A stretch of 32,639 nt of DNA from Spirochaetia bacterium (GTDB lineage Bacteria > Spirochaetota > Spirochaetia > B11-G9), in NCBI GenBank assembly GCA_027859095.1, contig JAQIBN010000057.1:1-32639 (forward strand), in the 5' to 3' direction. Every line of letters starts with the position of its first letter. The stretch's first letter is position 1. Below are positions 16,314-25,247 of the stretch, one piece after another. Below the pieces are notes generated by a model. It saw nothing but the letters and a program-made list of their open reading frames with translations, was not told the DNA's origin and did not search any database. The position numbers and the translations under genes were made by a program.

Positions 16314-16322
16314 AGCAAACTA

Positions 16323-16707
16323 TTAATACTCACTCCTTCTAATATAAATAAATCTAAGAATACTGGGTACAACAAAGAAAGTAAACAATGTGGATATCAT
16401 AAGGCCACCGGAAACTGCAATTCCCAGGGGTTGAATAATATTTGATCCCTCGCCTATTCCTATAGCAATAGGCATCAAGCTCTTCTATATTAAAAATTTC
16501 AACAATATCAACATCATCGACAAGTTCAAGACTGGATTCAACATTAGAAATCAGCTGAGCATAAATTTCCTCGGGGCTTACGAGTTCTGAAGTTACTCCC
16601 AACATTAAATAACCTGCATTTTCTCCAGCAAAAAAGCGAACCGAATACCCATCCTGTATATCCTGGGGTAATCCAGAGTCGATCGAAACCATAGCAGCTT
16701 CAGTGTC
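16323..16707 (-). pseudogene. RND efflux permease remnant (two short pieces)
   Basis: Only about 130 of the ~1000 residues of an AcrB/hydrophobe-amphiphile type RND pump remain. The first piece (from ~16700, ATG 16692) is periplasmic: MVSIDSGLPQDIQDGYSV, then AGENAGYLMLGVTSELVSPE. Near 16475 the frame changes and the extreme C terminus follows: MPIAIGIGEGSNIIQPLGI, then the last TM helices ending RFIYIRRSEY at 16323. The N terminus, most TM helices and nearly all of the pump domain are absent. It sits where the pump gene belongs in a TolC-fusion protein-pump operon. It is inactive. Confidence 0.82.
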
Positions 16708-17184
16708 CCTTCTGTCTCTTTGCCAGTTATCCTGGATATGTACCTTTCTCCAGGATTCAATCCTGAAACTATAGACACATCATCTCCAAAGATAGACCCG
16801 GACTCTACCTTTCTGGCTGTCAACTTATCTTCATCATCCAGAAGCCATAGAAAATACTTCCCATATCTTCTTACCAGTAGATCTCTGTTAATAAAAATTC
16901 CCTCTATCTGATCAGTTGGAAGCTGAATGAGTATAAAACTTCCAATGTAAAATCCTTCTTTTTGGGGGAACTCAAAACTTAGATTGAATAACCCTGTGTT
17001 ATAATCGGGCTCCTGTGATCTTCCTCTTAATATACCCTTTAGACTTTGTCCCTCAGAATTAATTCCAACTACACTTTGACCAATAACATTCCGGTCTATT
17101 CGAAAAAGGTGATCCCTGGGCTGATAAATAGCTGGTTAATACAAGCAGTAAACTTAATATAAGAAGAGATTTATATTTTTTCAT
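16700..17184 (-). pseudogene. efflux membrane-fusion protein (HlyD/AcrA type) remnant
   Basis: The ATG at 17184 has AAGGA 7 bases upstream and overlaps the TolC stop region. It opens with a good signal peptide (MKKYKSLLILSLLLVLTSYL). Near 17104-17116 the sequence jumps to the C-terminal barrel of a fusion protein in the +1 frame: FRIDRNVIGQSVVG, then DYNTGLFNLSFEFP, FINRDLLVRRYGKYFLWLL and LNPGERYISRITG. The hairpin and lipoyl parts (about 150-200 residues) are missing, and the signal-peptide frame ends early at a TAA. At ~16700 the C-terminal end runs directly into pump sequence. The remaining protein sequence reads cleanly. Confidence 0.82.
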
Positions 17185-17187
17185 TCA

Positions 17188-18465
17188 TTATTCCTTTATG
17201 ATTTCAATTCCAAGTAAATACTCTAGATCTAATATGGTTGATATGTAATTATATGTTTCGGTTAATACAGCTACTCTCGATTCTTGAAGATCAGATTCTG
17301 AAATTTGTAGATCTAAAATATTTATCCCCCCTGTATTGTATGAAGAGACAGTAGAATCATGAGCTTCCCTGGAAAATTCAGCAGCCAGGACTCTGGCATC
17401 CAAAGTTTGGCTAATACCTTCCAACTTATTTATAAGATTGGATAATTCCATGTGAGATGTATATATCAGCTGCTGGATTGCAAGTTCATTCTTTTTAGAT
17501 TTAGCATCTATGGATTCAAAATTCACCTTGATTGCAGACCCCGGAAGAAGTGAGTTTAAAGGAAGAGACACAGAAATTGTCATTGCCCCCCGGCCTATCC
17601 AGGTATCATTAGAAAAAAAACCGTCCCCAATAGGCAAACTAAGTTCAGGAGAATAACTGTACCCAAAGTTAAATGAAGGATCCCAGGTTTGGAGCTTTGC
17701 CATCTTTCTATCATTCTGGAGTTTTAATTGTTCTTTTTTTAAAATCTGTAAATCTAAAGTTTCTGCGATCATTGCAGATAAATCTGCTGCAGAGAAAGTA
17801 TCAGAAGGGAGAGCTATATGTCCATTTAGAGACAATTCATCATCCGGATTAAGACCAGTAAGATATTTTAACTGAAATAATTTTGAAGCATAATCATTCT
17901 CTAAAGATAAAATTTCCGGTTTTGTATTCGCAAGATTAACTTTTACTGCCATTAGATCAAGATCTGAAGCAAGTCCTGCCTCATACAGAAGATTAGTTTT
18001 TGCGTACTGCATCTCAATCAGTTTCAAATTATCTCTGGCCAGAGCAATACGTTCTTTAACAAGGAGGATCTGATAGAAAAAATCTTTTATGTCCCGAATA
18101 TATGCCTGCCTGAATCGTTTGTAAGAAATAAGCTCCATATCCAGAAGATACTGAAGATTCCTGAATTGATAAGGTAATGAGGCCTTAAGATTTAATGAAA
18201 CACCAAGACTCCCGGAAACAGTCCAGGGATCCTCTGGAATACCCTTACTCATTCCAAGATCAGCTTGCAAATCGGGTAAAAGTAAATTCCACGACCTGTC
18301 ACTGGCAGTTTGTCTTTGGGCCAGATCAATTTGTTTCTGCTTTAAAACCAGGTTTTCACTCATCCCGTGATTGATTGCATCATTTAATTCCCAATTATAC
18401 CCATCAGCAAAAATTCTTGAGAATGCAAAAATAATAAGTATCCCTGAAATAAGTTTTACTTTCAC
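17188..18465 (-). CDS. TolC-family outer-membrane efflux protein
   Basis: This 425-residue outer-membrane factor would form the trimeric exit duct for a tripartite pump. A signal peptide (start to RIFADG) is followed by a helical, TolC-like chain with two pseudo-repeats: LLPDLQADLGMS with LLYEAGLASDLDLMAVKVNL in the first half, and WDPSFNFGYSYS with SYNTGGINILDLQISESDLQ in the second. AGGAG lies 6 bases before GTG 18465. An upstream in-frame TTG (18471) abuts that site and is too close, so GTG is preferred. It is the only intact component of its operon: the fusion protein and pump downstream are deleted. It may serve another pump or be on the way out. Confidence 0.87.
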   Translation of the reverse strand: MKVKLISGILIIFAFSRIFADGYNWELNDAINHGMSENLVLKQKQIDLAQRQTASDRSWNLLLPDLQADLGMSKGIPEDPWTVSGSLGVSLNLKASLPYQFRNLQYLLDMELISYKRFRQAYIRDIKDFFYQILLVKERIALARDNLKLIEMQYAKTNLLYEAGLASDLDLMAVKVNLANTKPEILSLENDYASKLFQLKYLTGLNPDDELSLNGHIALPSDTFSAADLSAMIAETLDLQILKKEQLKLQNDRKMAKLQTWDPSFNFGYSYSPELSLPIGDGFFSNDTWIGRGAMTISVSLPLNSLLPGSAIKVNFESIDAKSKKNELAIQQLIYTSHMELSNLINKLEGISQTLDARVLAAEFSREAHDSTVSSYNTGGINILDLQISESDLQESRVAVLTETYNYISTILDLEYLLGIEIIKE

Positions 18466-18517
18466 TTTCAACTCCTGAATTTACAGATTATACTCTAAGT
18501 GAGAAAAGAGGGGAATA

Positions 18518-19048
18518 ATGATTGATATAATATTGACTGCATTGCTCATACTAATACTAAGAATAGGCCAGGACACACTATTCCTCGCAAAAATCGATGC
18601 TTTTAACAGAGGGAATAAGCTCTACTCTATGAGCATCAACTTCTTTGAAGCCATGTATGCAATTACAGTAATAAAAATTATCCTGGATCTAATGGATAAG
18701 AGTATTTATTATGTACTATTTTTTGGTTTAGGTTCACTTCTGGGAGGACTTGTAAGTTCAACAATAAAGAGTAAACTAGATAACAAACTGGAAGGGCAAC
18801 GTAAATTTTATGCTAGAATATCTCTTGATAATGAAAAAGATCGGTCAGAGCTAATACAAATACTTATCGATCACAATTTCGAATTTACCGTAGATATAAA
18901 GAAATATATTAATGGTAATACAAAGACTGTTTTACAGGGATCCCTTGACAACAGAAAGAGAATGCATGAATTAAAAGAAATACTACGAGGGCGTCCAGGT
19001 AAACATGTAACCATATTTAGAGCCGAGGATGTGTATTTACTAAGATAG
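18518..19048 (+). CDS. UPF0316 / DUF2179-type membrane protein (YebE-like)
   Basis: Three N-terminal membrane helices (residues ~1-75) contain the family's DTLFLAKIDAFNRGN and FFEAMYAITVIKIILDL segments. A C-terminal soluble domain of the DUF2179 type (from ~95) ends HVTIFRAEDVYLLR. Length (176) is normal for the family. Function is unknown; DUF2179 domains resemble ligand-binding ACT-like folds. GAGGGG precedes the ATG. It diverges from tolC with only about 50 bases between and converges on nudC. Confidence 0.8.
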   Translation: MIDIILTALLILILRIGQDTLFLAKIDAFNRGNKLYSMSINFFEAMYAITVIKIILDLMDKSIYYVLFFGLGSLLGGLVSSTIKSKLDNKLEGQRKFYARISLDNEKDRSELIQILIDHNFEFTVDIKKYINGNTKTVLQGSLDNRKRMHELKEILRGRPGKHVTIFRAEDVYLLR

Positions 19049-19059
19049 CAATAGATTAC

Positions 19060-19878
19060 TTAGGAACTTTTTTCTACAAAGTTCATAATTAATCTACGAG
19101 CAATACTATAGGGTGTAGGTAACATAGGGAGATTGTCCGGTGTAAACCAACCTGCATCCAAAATCTCTTTATCATCAATTTTTATTTCTCCGTAATCATA
19201 CTCTGCAGTAAATGCTATCATCATAGAGCTTGAAAAAGGCCAGGGCTGACTTCCAAAGTACATTATGTTCTTTACAGAGATACCGGTCTCTTCCATAACC
19301 TCACGTTCTACAGTCTCTTCCAGTGTTTCCCCTGGTTCAACAAAACCTGCCAGAACAGAATAGACAGGCTGGGTAAATTTGCTGCCCCTTGCAAGAAGAA
19401 TTTCAGGCCCTCTGGTTACAGAGCAGATCATAGCAGGAGAAATTTTTGGGTAAACACTATGCCCACAATTTGAACAAATCTTTACTCTTTCGTCTGTATG
19501 ACTCGCTGTTCGACTTCCACATTTACCACAAAACCTAAATGTTGTATTCCAATCAGAAATCTGTCTTCCAAGACCGGCAAGATAAAATAAATCTTCATTA
19601 GTTGTTCTATAGAGATGCCTTACATTCATAAATTTAGTATTTTCGGGTATTTCCATTTTGTCATCAACATTTAAAGCTGAGTAGTAAACACCTTTCATAA
19701 TTCCAATAGGCACAGGTAAATCTGAAAGATCATAATAATCACGAATTTTTTTGTACTCCGGAATAGGATTTCCATCTTCATCTTTTTCAACAAGAATTTC
19801 CATATCATGATAAACCAGGATAATTGATTGCCCTGTAAAATTCTCAGGAGGGATAAGAAGTTGTATAAAATTTTTCAT
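19060..19878 (-). CDS. nudC: NudC, NAD(H) pyrophosphatase / NAD-cap RNA decapping hydrolase
   Basis: All NudC hallmarks are present. A zinc ribbon has Cys117, Cys120, Cys135 and Cys138 (CGKCG, CSNCG). The Nudix box runs from Gly178 (GFVEPGE) to REVMEETGI (192-200). The NudC-specific SQPWPFSSS motif lies at 210-218. The enzyme cleaves NADH to NMNH and AMP and removes NAD caps from RNA. Length (272) is normal. The ATG has no Shine-Dalgarno sequence, and a promoter -10 box lies only 10 bases upstream, so the transcript may be leaderless. Confidence 0.95.
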   Translation of the reverse strand: MKNFIQLLIPPENFTGQSIILVYHDMEILVEKDEDGNPIPEYKKIRDYYDLSDLPVPIGIMKGVYYSALNVDDKMEIPENTKFMNVRHLYRTTNEDLFYLAGLGRQISDWNTTFRFCGKCGSRTASHTDERVKICSNCGHSVYPKISPAMICSVTRGPEILLARGSKFTQPVYSVLAGFVEPGETLEETVEREVMEETGISVKNIMYFGSQPWPFSSSMMIAFTAEYDYGEIKIDDKEILDAGWFTPDNLPMLPTPYSIARRLIMNFVEKSS

Positions 19879-19887
19879 TTAAACCCA

Positions 19888-19916
19888 ATTGTACTCTTAA
19901 ACTTTCTGTTTTGCAA
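19888..19916 (-). promoter_or_regulatory. promoter of nudC, implying a near-leaderless mRNA
   Basis: On the minus strand TTGCAA (19916-19911) and TACAAT (19893-19888) are 17 bases apart. The expected start is about 3 bases before the nudC ATG at 19878. Confidence 0.6.
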
Positions 19917-20028
19917 TGCAGGCAACATTTAGATAAAACGTTATGGAAGCAGTGAAATAATCTGTAAAAAAAACAACAAAAATAGATTTTATAAATACTA
20001 TTTGAATATTATTGGTTATACTATATAC

Positions 20029-21441
20029 ATGAGTAAAATAAACATAATTATTATATTTTTTATGTTCTTTGTAAGCTTTTTAACTGCCGAAGAAATCCGA
20101 ATTGAACCGGATAGCTATTGGCTTAAAATGAATACATGGGAAAAAACTTTAACCTCTTCCTTGTTTATTGAATCTTCACTAGCTGCTTCGGGACTGGATG
20201 GCGAAGCTCTAAATTTCTATATAGAAAAATATAACCAATTAGTTTTAGATTTTAATAAAGATAGAGAAGACACATTCATTACACTTTCAATTTATGAAAA
20301 AGGAGAGTTTATATTAAATTGGGCACATGAAAATATTCTTAAGAATTATATTGAAGAACAAACTCTTATGAATGTATTAATTGACACAGGCAATTATAAC
20401 TGTGTTTCTTCAGCTGTATTTTATCTTATTCTCTCCAGAGCAGCAGGTATAAATGTCGAAGCTGTTGAAACAAGCGACCATGCATTCTGCACCATAAAAA
20501 CTGAAGATAAATGGATTGATGTTGAAACAACTACTTCCTATGGGTTTAATCCTGGAATAAAAAAAGAATTCCAGCAGTCATTCAATCAAACTGGATATAC
20601 TTATGTCCCTCCAGGGAATTATAGAACAAGACAAAGAATTAGTGACAGAGAAATGGTTGCTTTAATTCTGCAAAACAGAATGTCAGTTTTACAAAAATAC
20701 AACCTTCATGATCAGGCAGTTGGTCTGGCTGTTGACAGGTGGACCCTTGCTGTTACTGATAATAATTATAAAGATATGAATGATGCCTTTAGAAACTGGT
20801 CAGCTGTGCTGAATAATAAGAGCAATTACACAGAAGCTTATTACTTTCTTAGTAATGTCTCATTTAAATATAATCTTATAAATATTAATAATGATCTTTT
20901 ATATGATCTTACATATAACCATATAATTTCTTTAACAAATAATGAGAATTACAATACTGCAAATGAATTTCTTTTAGAAACAAAATCTGTTTTAAATAAA
21001 TCTGATCAAAATAAACTTGAAAATTTAGTTACCAGATCCTTTCTATCAGATACTGTAAGAAATGAGATCTACGAAATAAGCTTACCTTTGGTAAGGGAAG
21101 CATATAATACCAATAGTATTTCAAAATCAGAATGGCATAACTGGATTACTGTTCTACATCAGAATAAAGCTCTGGAAATATCTAATTTTACAGACTGGTG
21201 GGAAGCATGGCAATTTTTAAAAAAACTTCCACCCGATGAAAAAAATTTAGCAAGTATCAAAAAATCAACAGATCTTGCTCATGATAATTGGAGTTTTGAT
21301 ATTCATAATAATTTTGCCGATCTTTATAATATTCAGGATTTCAAGGGAGCTGAAATGGTTTTACTTAATGGACTTAATTTGGATCCTGATAATAAATACC
21401 TTACTCAGGATCTAAATGATTTAAAAAAATTAAATTTTTAA
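20029..21441 (+). CDS. secreted transglutaminase-like (papain-fold) protein with a helical tail
   Basis: A signal peptide (to FLTA, residue 20) precedes a transglutaminase-like core with a Cys-His-Asp triad: NYNCVSS (Cys125), SDHAFC (His151) and KWIDVE (Asp164). This suggests a periplasmic or surface cysteine protease or peptidase-like enzyme, though many family members have no known substrate. The remaining ~300 residues are helical and may form tetratricopeptide-like repeats (for example GAEMVLLNGLNLDPDNKYL at the end). The start is the ATG at 20029; an in-frame TTG nine codons upstream adds polar residues before the signal peptide and is less likely. There is no Shine-Dalgarno sequence, and a TATACT lies 7 bases upstream. 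Confidence 0.75.
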   Translation: MSKINIIIIFFMFFVSFLTAEEIRIEPDSYWLKMNTWEKTLTSSLFIESSLAASGLDGEALNFYIEKYNQLVLDFNKDREDTFITLSIYEKGEFILNWAHENILKNYIEEQTLMNVLIDTGNYNCVSSAVFYLILSRAAGINVEAVETSDHAFCTIKTEDKWIDVETTTSYGFNPGIKKEFQQSFNQTGYTYVPPGNYRTRQRISDREMVALILQNRMSVLQKYNLHDQAVGLAVDRWTLAVTDNNYKDMNDAFRNWSAVLNNKSNYTEAYYFLSNVSFKYNLININNDLLYDLTYNHIISLTNNENYNTANEFLLETKSVLNKSDQNKLENLVTRSFLSDTVRNEIYEISLPLVREAYNTNSISKSEWHNWITVLHQNKALEISNFTDWWEAWQFLKKLPPDEKNLASIKKSTDLAHDNWSFDIHNNFADLYNIQDFKGAEMVLLNGLNLDPDNKYLTQDLNDLKKLNF

Positions 21442-21467
21442 TTTCAAGACAATTTGGATGGAACCTT

Positions 21468-21496
21468 TTGACTTTACAGGTTTTATCTTATAAAAT
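21468..21496 (+). promoter_or_regulatory. promoter of the K+ channel-hemerythrin gene
   Basis: TTGACT (21468-21473) and TAAAAT (21491-21496) are 17 bases apart, about 35 bases upstream of the ATG at 21531. No clear Shine-Dalgarno sequence follows in the leader. Confidence 0.55.
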
Positions 21497-21530
21497 CATT
21501 TTTAATTATGAACAAAAATAGAAATATATA

Positions 21531-22976
21531 ATGAGTAATAAAATAAGAATATTTATAATACTATTTGTCTTTACAATTGGAACTCTTGGATTTTATTTTA
21601 TAGAGGGAACCTGGACAATACTTGAAGCATTCTTTATGACCATTATTACTATAACAACTATTGGTTATGGAGAAGTAAAACCACTATCAACTCAAGGTCA
21701 GATATTTGCAATTATTTTTATTATTTTGGGTTTAAGTACTGCAGCTATTCTGGCAACTGAGCTAGCCAGGCAGTTTATTGAAAGAAATTTTAAAGCCATT
21801 TATGGAGCAGGGAAAATGAAAAAAAAAATTAGGAAACTTCAAAACCATTACATTGTATGTGGATTTGGAGATATTGGAAGCTCAATGAGTGCATCACTGA
21901 AAGAAGCTTCTATCCCCTTTGTAATAATTGAAAATAGTATAGAAACATCTGAATTTGCAACTATGCAGAACTACCTGGTTGTTAATGGTAAAGCTACTTA
22001 TGATGAGACCCTTATAGATGCAGGAATAAAAGGCGCCAGAGGTATAGTTATTTGCCTTGGGGATGACTCTTTAAATATGTATGTATCCCTTGCCGCCAGA
22101 GAACTTAATCCTGATCTGCTTATCCTTGTAAGAGGTTACAAAACTGAAGGTGAAAAAAGAATGATCCGGGCAGGAGCTAATTCAGTCATATACCCTCTTA
22201 AACTAGGTGGTCAACAGATGGCCCAGCTTGTAATTTCCGAATACAGTAAAGAAAATAAAACAAATCATTTAGAATTAACAACCAGTGGTATTATGGGTTA
22301 TTCACTCAAAATGTATAAACACTTTAAAGATGAAGAAACTACTATTGAAAGCATATTAAATTCAACAAATGCGACACAAGCTTTGAAAATTCAACGAATT
22401 GGTGGTATGGAAATAAATAGGCCGGGTATTGAAACAGCAGTAATGAAAGGTGAAAGTATTCTTCTCCTTGCCCATGATGAACTTAAAGAAGATCTAGCTG
22501 ATGATCTAGATTTAACAGAGAAAAAACCAATAGGAGATGAACAACTATCTTCCCAGAAATACAAACTTTATACATGGGATGATTCATATTCCCTGGGAAT
22601 CCCGGTTCTTGATGATGAACATAAAAAGTTACTAAGATTACTAAATAATTTTCTAAGTTCTATACACACAAAAGATGAAAAATCTATTATAAAAGACACT
22701 TTTGACAGTTTACTAGAGTATACACATGACCATTTTATAAATGAAGAAGCTTTTATGACCAAACATAATTACCCTGATCTTAAAGATCATAAAAAAGAAC
22801 ATATTAAGCTTACAAAAGAGGCAAATCAGTTAAATGAAAATAGGAATTATATTTTCTCTGATAATATTGCAGATTTTTTAATTTCCTGGCTCACAAATCA
22901 TATAATGGGTACAGATAAAAAATATGCTGAGTATATTTTGGCCAGAGTTCCAGATGCAGGGCAGTTAGAACAATAA
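21531..22976 (+). CDS. two-helix K+ channel - RCK (TrkA-N) - hemerythrin fusion
   Basis: Three complete modules are seen in one 481-residue frame. Residues 1-90: two TM helices around a pore loop with the K+ selectivity filter TIGYG (43-47). Residues 105-315: an RCK/TrkA-type domain with the nucleotide-binding GFGDIG (111-116), acidic Glu134 after the second strand, and a TrkA-C-like end. Residues ~345-470: a bacterial hemerythrin with all seven di-iron ligands: His364, His401, Glu405, His420, His424, His457, Asp462. The spacings H-x3-E, E-x14-H, H-x3-H and H-x4-D match the family. Known: RCK domains gate such channels; hemerythrins bind O2 or NO or are oxidised. Inferred: the channel opens or closes in response to oxygen, NO or redox state. 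An MFS gene follows 27 bases later. Confidence 0.92.
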   Translation: MSNKIRIFIILFVFTIGTLGFYFIEGTWTILEAFFMTIITITTIGYGEVKPLSTQGQIFAIIFIILGLSTAAILATELARQFIERNFKAIYGAGKMKKKIRKLQNHYIVCGFGDIGSSMSASLKEASIPFVIIENSIETSEFATMQNYLVVNGKATYDETLIDAGIKGARGIVICLGDDSLNMYVSLAARELNPDLLILVRGYKTEGEKRMIRAGANSVIYPLKLGGQQMAQLVISEYSKENKTNHLELTTSGIMGYSLKMYKHFKDEETTIESILNSTNATQALKIQRIGGMEINRPGIETAVMKGESILLLAHDELKEDLADDLDLTEKKPIGDEQLSSQKYKLYTWDDSYSLGIPVLDDEHKKLLRLLNNFLSSIHTKDEKSIIKDTFDSLLEYTHDHFINEEAFMTKHNYPDLKDHKKEHIKLTKEANQLNENRNYIFSDNIADFLISWLTNHIMGTDKKYAEYILARVPDAGQLEQ

Positions 22977-23003
22977 TAGCACAAATCTAAAGGGATGACC
23001 TAA

Positions 23004-24212
23004 TTGCCTAAAACTAAATTTAACCAAAAAATTACTTATCTCTTAATTATGGGAATCATTGCAAAACTACTAATAGATACCACCATACAGCTCTTTAATC
23101 CTTTTCTCACTTTGATAGCAGCTGGAATAGGAATAAGTGCTGTATCTATGGGTGGTCTTGTTGCTCTTAGGAGTTTAATGGGACTTAGTGCTCCAGCTAT
23201 CGGTTCAATTGCAGATAAAATTGGTTATAGAAAAGTCATGCAAATAAGTCTATTTCTAAGTGGCTTAGGAATGCTGCTTGCAGGATTATCACAGAATATT
23301 ACACTGTTTTCTATTGCAATCATACTTACAGGAATTGGACATGCTGGGTACACTCCAAACATGCATGCATATTTAAGTTCAAAACTACCCTATGAAAAAC
23401 GTGCAAGAGGAATAGGAATAGTTGAATACTCATGGGCTCTAGCAGGAATTGCAGGACTATTTGCGGCGGGGTACCTTATTGAAGAATTCTCATGGAGAAG
23501 TCCTTTTATTTTGTTTGGAATATTATTACTGGGAGTATCTCTACTATATTTCACCCTCCCTGTCAGCCACCTGGATAAACATGAAGAGCTCCCTAAAAAG
23601 GTGCAAACTAAAACTAATTTTTCTATTAAACTAAGAATCCAAAGATTTTTTGATCTGGGGTCAAATGCAAAATCAGCATGGGGAACTATAATTGTTCAGG
23701 GGTTGAATTTTTTTGCCATAATGCAAGTTATGATAATTCATGGAGGATGGCTGGAAGGAGAATATGGATTAAGCCCCTCAAAATTAGGGAGTATTGCTCT
23801 TATTTTTGGTATATCAGATCTTATTGCCAGTGTTTTTGTAAGTGTGGCAGTAGACAAAATTGGAAAGAAAAAAAGTGTAGCAATTGGGGTTGCAGGAATG
23901 ACCATTGCTTATGCTGTAATGCCGTTTCTGAATATCGGCTTATATGCTGCAATTGCAGGTTTAATATTCCCAAGAATTTTCTTCGAGTTTGCCACAGTAA
24001 GTAATCTGGCACTTTTAAGTGAACAGGTACCTGAACAACGTGGAAAAGTAATGAGTCTGAGTACAACTTTCGGTTTAATTGGAATTACAATTGCATCTGC
24101 ACTAGGTCCTATTACATATTATAGCATGGGTGTTAAAGGATTAGCCCTGGTCAGCTTTATTGCTGGGATAATAAGTTTTATATTGATTATGGTAATTGTA
24201 AAAGAGAATTAG
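23004..24212 (+). CDS. MFS transporter
   Basis: This 402-residue carrier has about twelve TM helices. The loop GSIADKIGYRKVMQ after TM2 is the family's conserved motif, repeated as VAVDKIGKKKSVAIG in the second half. The start is TTG 23004 with AAAGGGA about 8 bases upstream; an ATG inside that purine tract meets a stop at once. It follows the channel gene by 27 bases and is likely co-transcribed. The substrate cannot be told from the sequence. The last 4 bases overlap the convergent small gene. Confidence 0.88.
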   Translation: MPKTKFNQKITYLLIMGIIAKLLIDTTIQLFNPFLTLIAAGIGISAVSMGGLVALRSLMGLSAPAIGSIADKIGYRKVMQISLFLSGLGMLLAGLSQNITLFSIAIILTGIGHAGYTPNMHAYLSSKLPYEKRARGIGIVEYSWALAGIAGLFAAGYLIEEFSWRSPFILFGILLLGVSLLYFTLPVSHLDKHEELPKKVQTKTNFSIKLRIQRFFDLGSNAKSAWGTIIVQGLNFFAIMQVMIIHGGWLEGEYGLSPSKLGSIALIFGISDLIASVFVSVAVDKIGKKKSVAIGVAGMTIAYAVMPFLNIGLYAAIAGLIFPRIFFEFATVSNLALLSEQVPEQRGKVMSLSTTFGLIGITIASALGPITYYSMGVKGLALVSFIAGIISFILIMVIVKEN

Positions 24213-24445
24213 TAGTTCAGCTTTTCCTCTTCCAGTGATTCCTTAAAAATATCCAGTAAATCTTCATAACCTTCAATTTTCATAGCAGGCTGCAGATTGT
24301 GGTAAATAGTAAGAATTTTCTTTTCACCCATTGTTGATTCGTAGGTCTTTGGCAGCGTAAGTTTTGCGAGATTCTTGAATTCTCGTTTTAGCGTATTTAT
24401 AATATTTTTTATATCATTATTGCTCTTCAAATCACTAAAAATCAT
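24209..24445 (-). CDS. small cytoplasmic protein of unknown function
   Basis: A 78-residue, charged, soluble protein without signal peptide or TM helix; it includes NIINTLKREFKNLAKLTLPK and ends DIFKESLEEEKLNY. I recognise no family. The ATG at 24445 is chosen because GGAGA (24457-24453) is 7 bases away; a GTG two codons upstream is too close. A good promoter precedes it, which makes a real gene likely. Confidence 0.65.
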   Translation of the reverse strand: MIFSDLKSNNDIKNIINTLKREFKNLAKLTLPKTYESTMGEKKILTIYHNLQPAMKIEGYEDLLDIFKESLEEEKLNY

Positions 24446-24473
24446 AATCACGTCTCCATATAGTCGAGATTGT

Positions 24474-24501
24474 ATTATACGAGTTTTTGGAGTTTTTGCA
24501 A
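24474..24501 (-). promoter_or_regulatory. promoter of the small 78-residue protein gene
   Basis: On the minus strand TTGCAA (24501-24496) and TATAAT (24479-24474) are 16 bases apart, about 30 bases upstream of the ATG with a GGAGA between. Confidence 0.7.
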
Positions 24502-24549
24502 GTATTATGTAGATTTGTTTTTAGGATAAACCAGAAAACTTATATTTCA

Positions 24550-25221
24550 TCAGGAACTCTTTCGCCTAACCTTCCAAATAAATTTTAAAATACCAGACAG
24601 AATAAGTAAAAAGAATAGTATCCCTACAAATAATCCCCATAATCCAGGTAAAGAGATCCAACCCTCAGCTACATCTATTCTTATAATAAAATCGGTTCCA
24701 ATATCATGACCGTTTTTGGGAATGACCTTCAAAGTATAGACTATTCCTTCTGTACATTCAGAACTAAACCAGTTGGCATGCTCCGGCATTTCCGCACCCT
24801 GCTGTGAAGCGGCACCAGCCTGTCTTCCTTCAGCATATGGAACATTAATATTAGTAGCAATAATAGAACCCATATCATCAGCCTTATACAAATAGAACTC
24901 CAAAAGTGTATTTGAATAATCATCATAGTAGGCAGAAAAATCAAAATTTATATTTGCAGCAGGAATAAAGTAAAATAACTGTTCCTGAGCCATAGTGGAC
25001 TTAAATCCATGAAATTCTTCTGTAAAATAGTCCTCAGAATCAGTATCCGGTGATACAAAAAGTTGCCCTGAATAATATCCTCTAAAATTATTTACTTTTC
25101 CAGCAATGTCGGGAAACATAACTTCAACTACCGGGAATCCGGCAACAAAGACTCCTCCCAAAGCTGCTAATATTAAAAAAAGATAGAATTTACCTCTTCC
25201 TTTTTTGTTTTCCTTACCCAT
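24550..25221 (-). CDS. membrane-anchored extracytoplasmic protein, unknown family
   Basis: The 223-residue protein has one TM helix near the N terminus (residues ~12-32) and one near the C terminus (~193-213, followed by KFIWKVRRKSS). They flank about 160 residues likely outside the cytoplasm. The middle part is strand-rich and aromatic (LFYFIPAANINFDFSAYYDD), then has a Gly/Ala/Gln linker (GRQAGAASQQGAEM) and another strand-rich piece. AGGAGAG lies upstream of the ATG. It is the last gene of a minus-strand run of three envelope genes, 26 bases after the 1008-residue lipoprotein. I recognise no family. Confidence 0.7.
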   Translation of the reverse strand: MGKENKKGRGKFYLFLILAALGGVFVAGFPVVEVMFPDIAGKVNNFRGYYSGQLFVSPDTDSEDYFTEEFHGFKSTMAQEQLFYFIPAANINFDFSAYYDDYSNTLLEFYLYKADDMGSIIATNINVPYAEGRQAGAASQQGAEMPEHANWFSSECTEGIVYTLKVIPKNGHDIGTDFIIRIDVAEGWISLPGLWGLFVGILFFLLILSGILKFIWKVRRKSS

Positions 25222-25247
25222 ATATCTCTCCTGAATTAATTATATTA

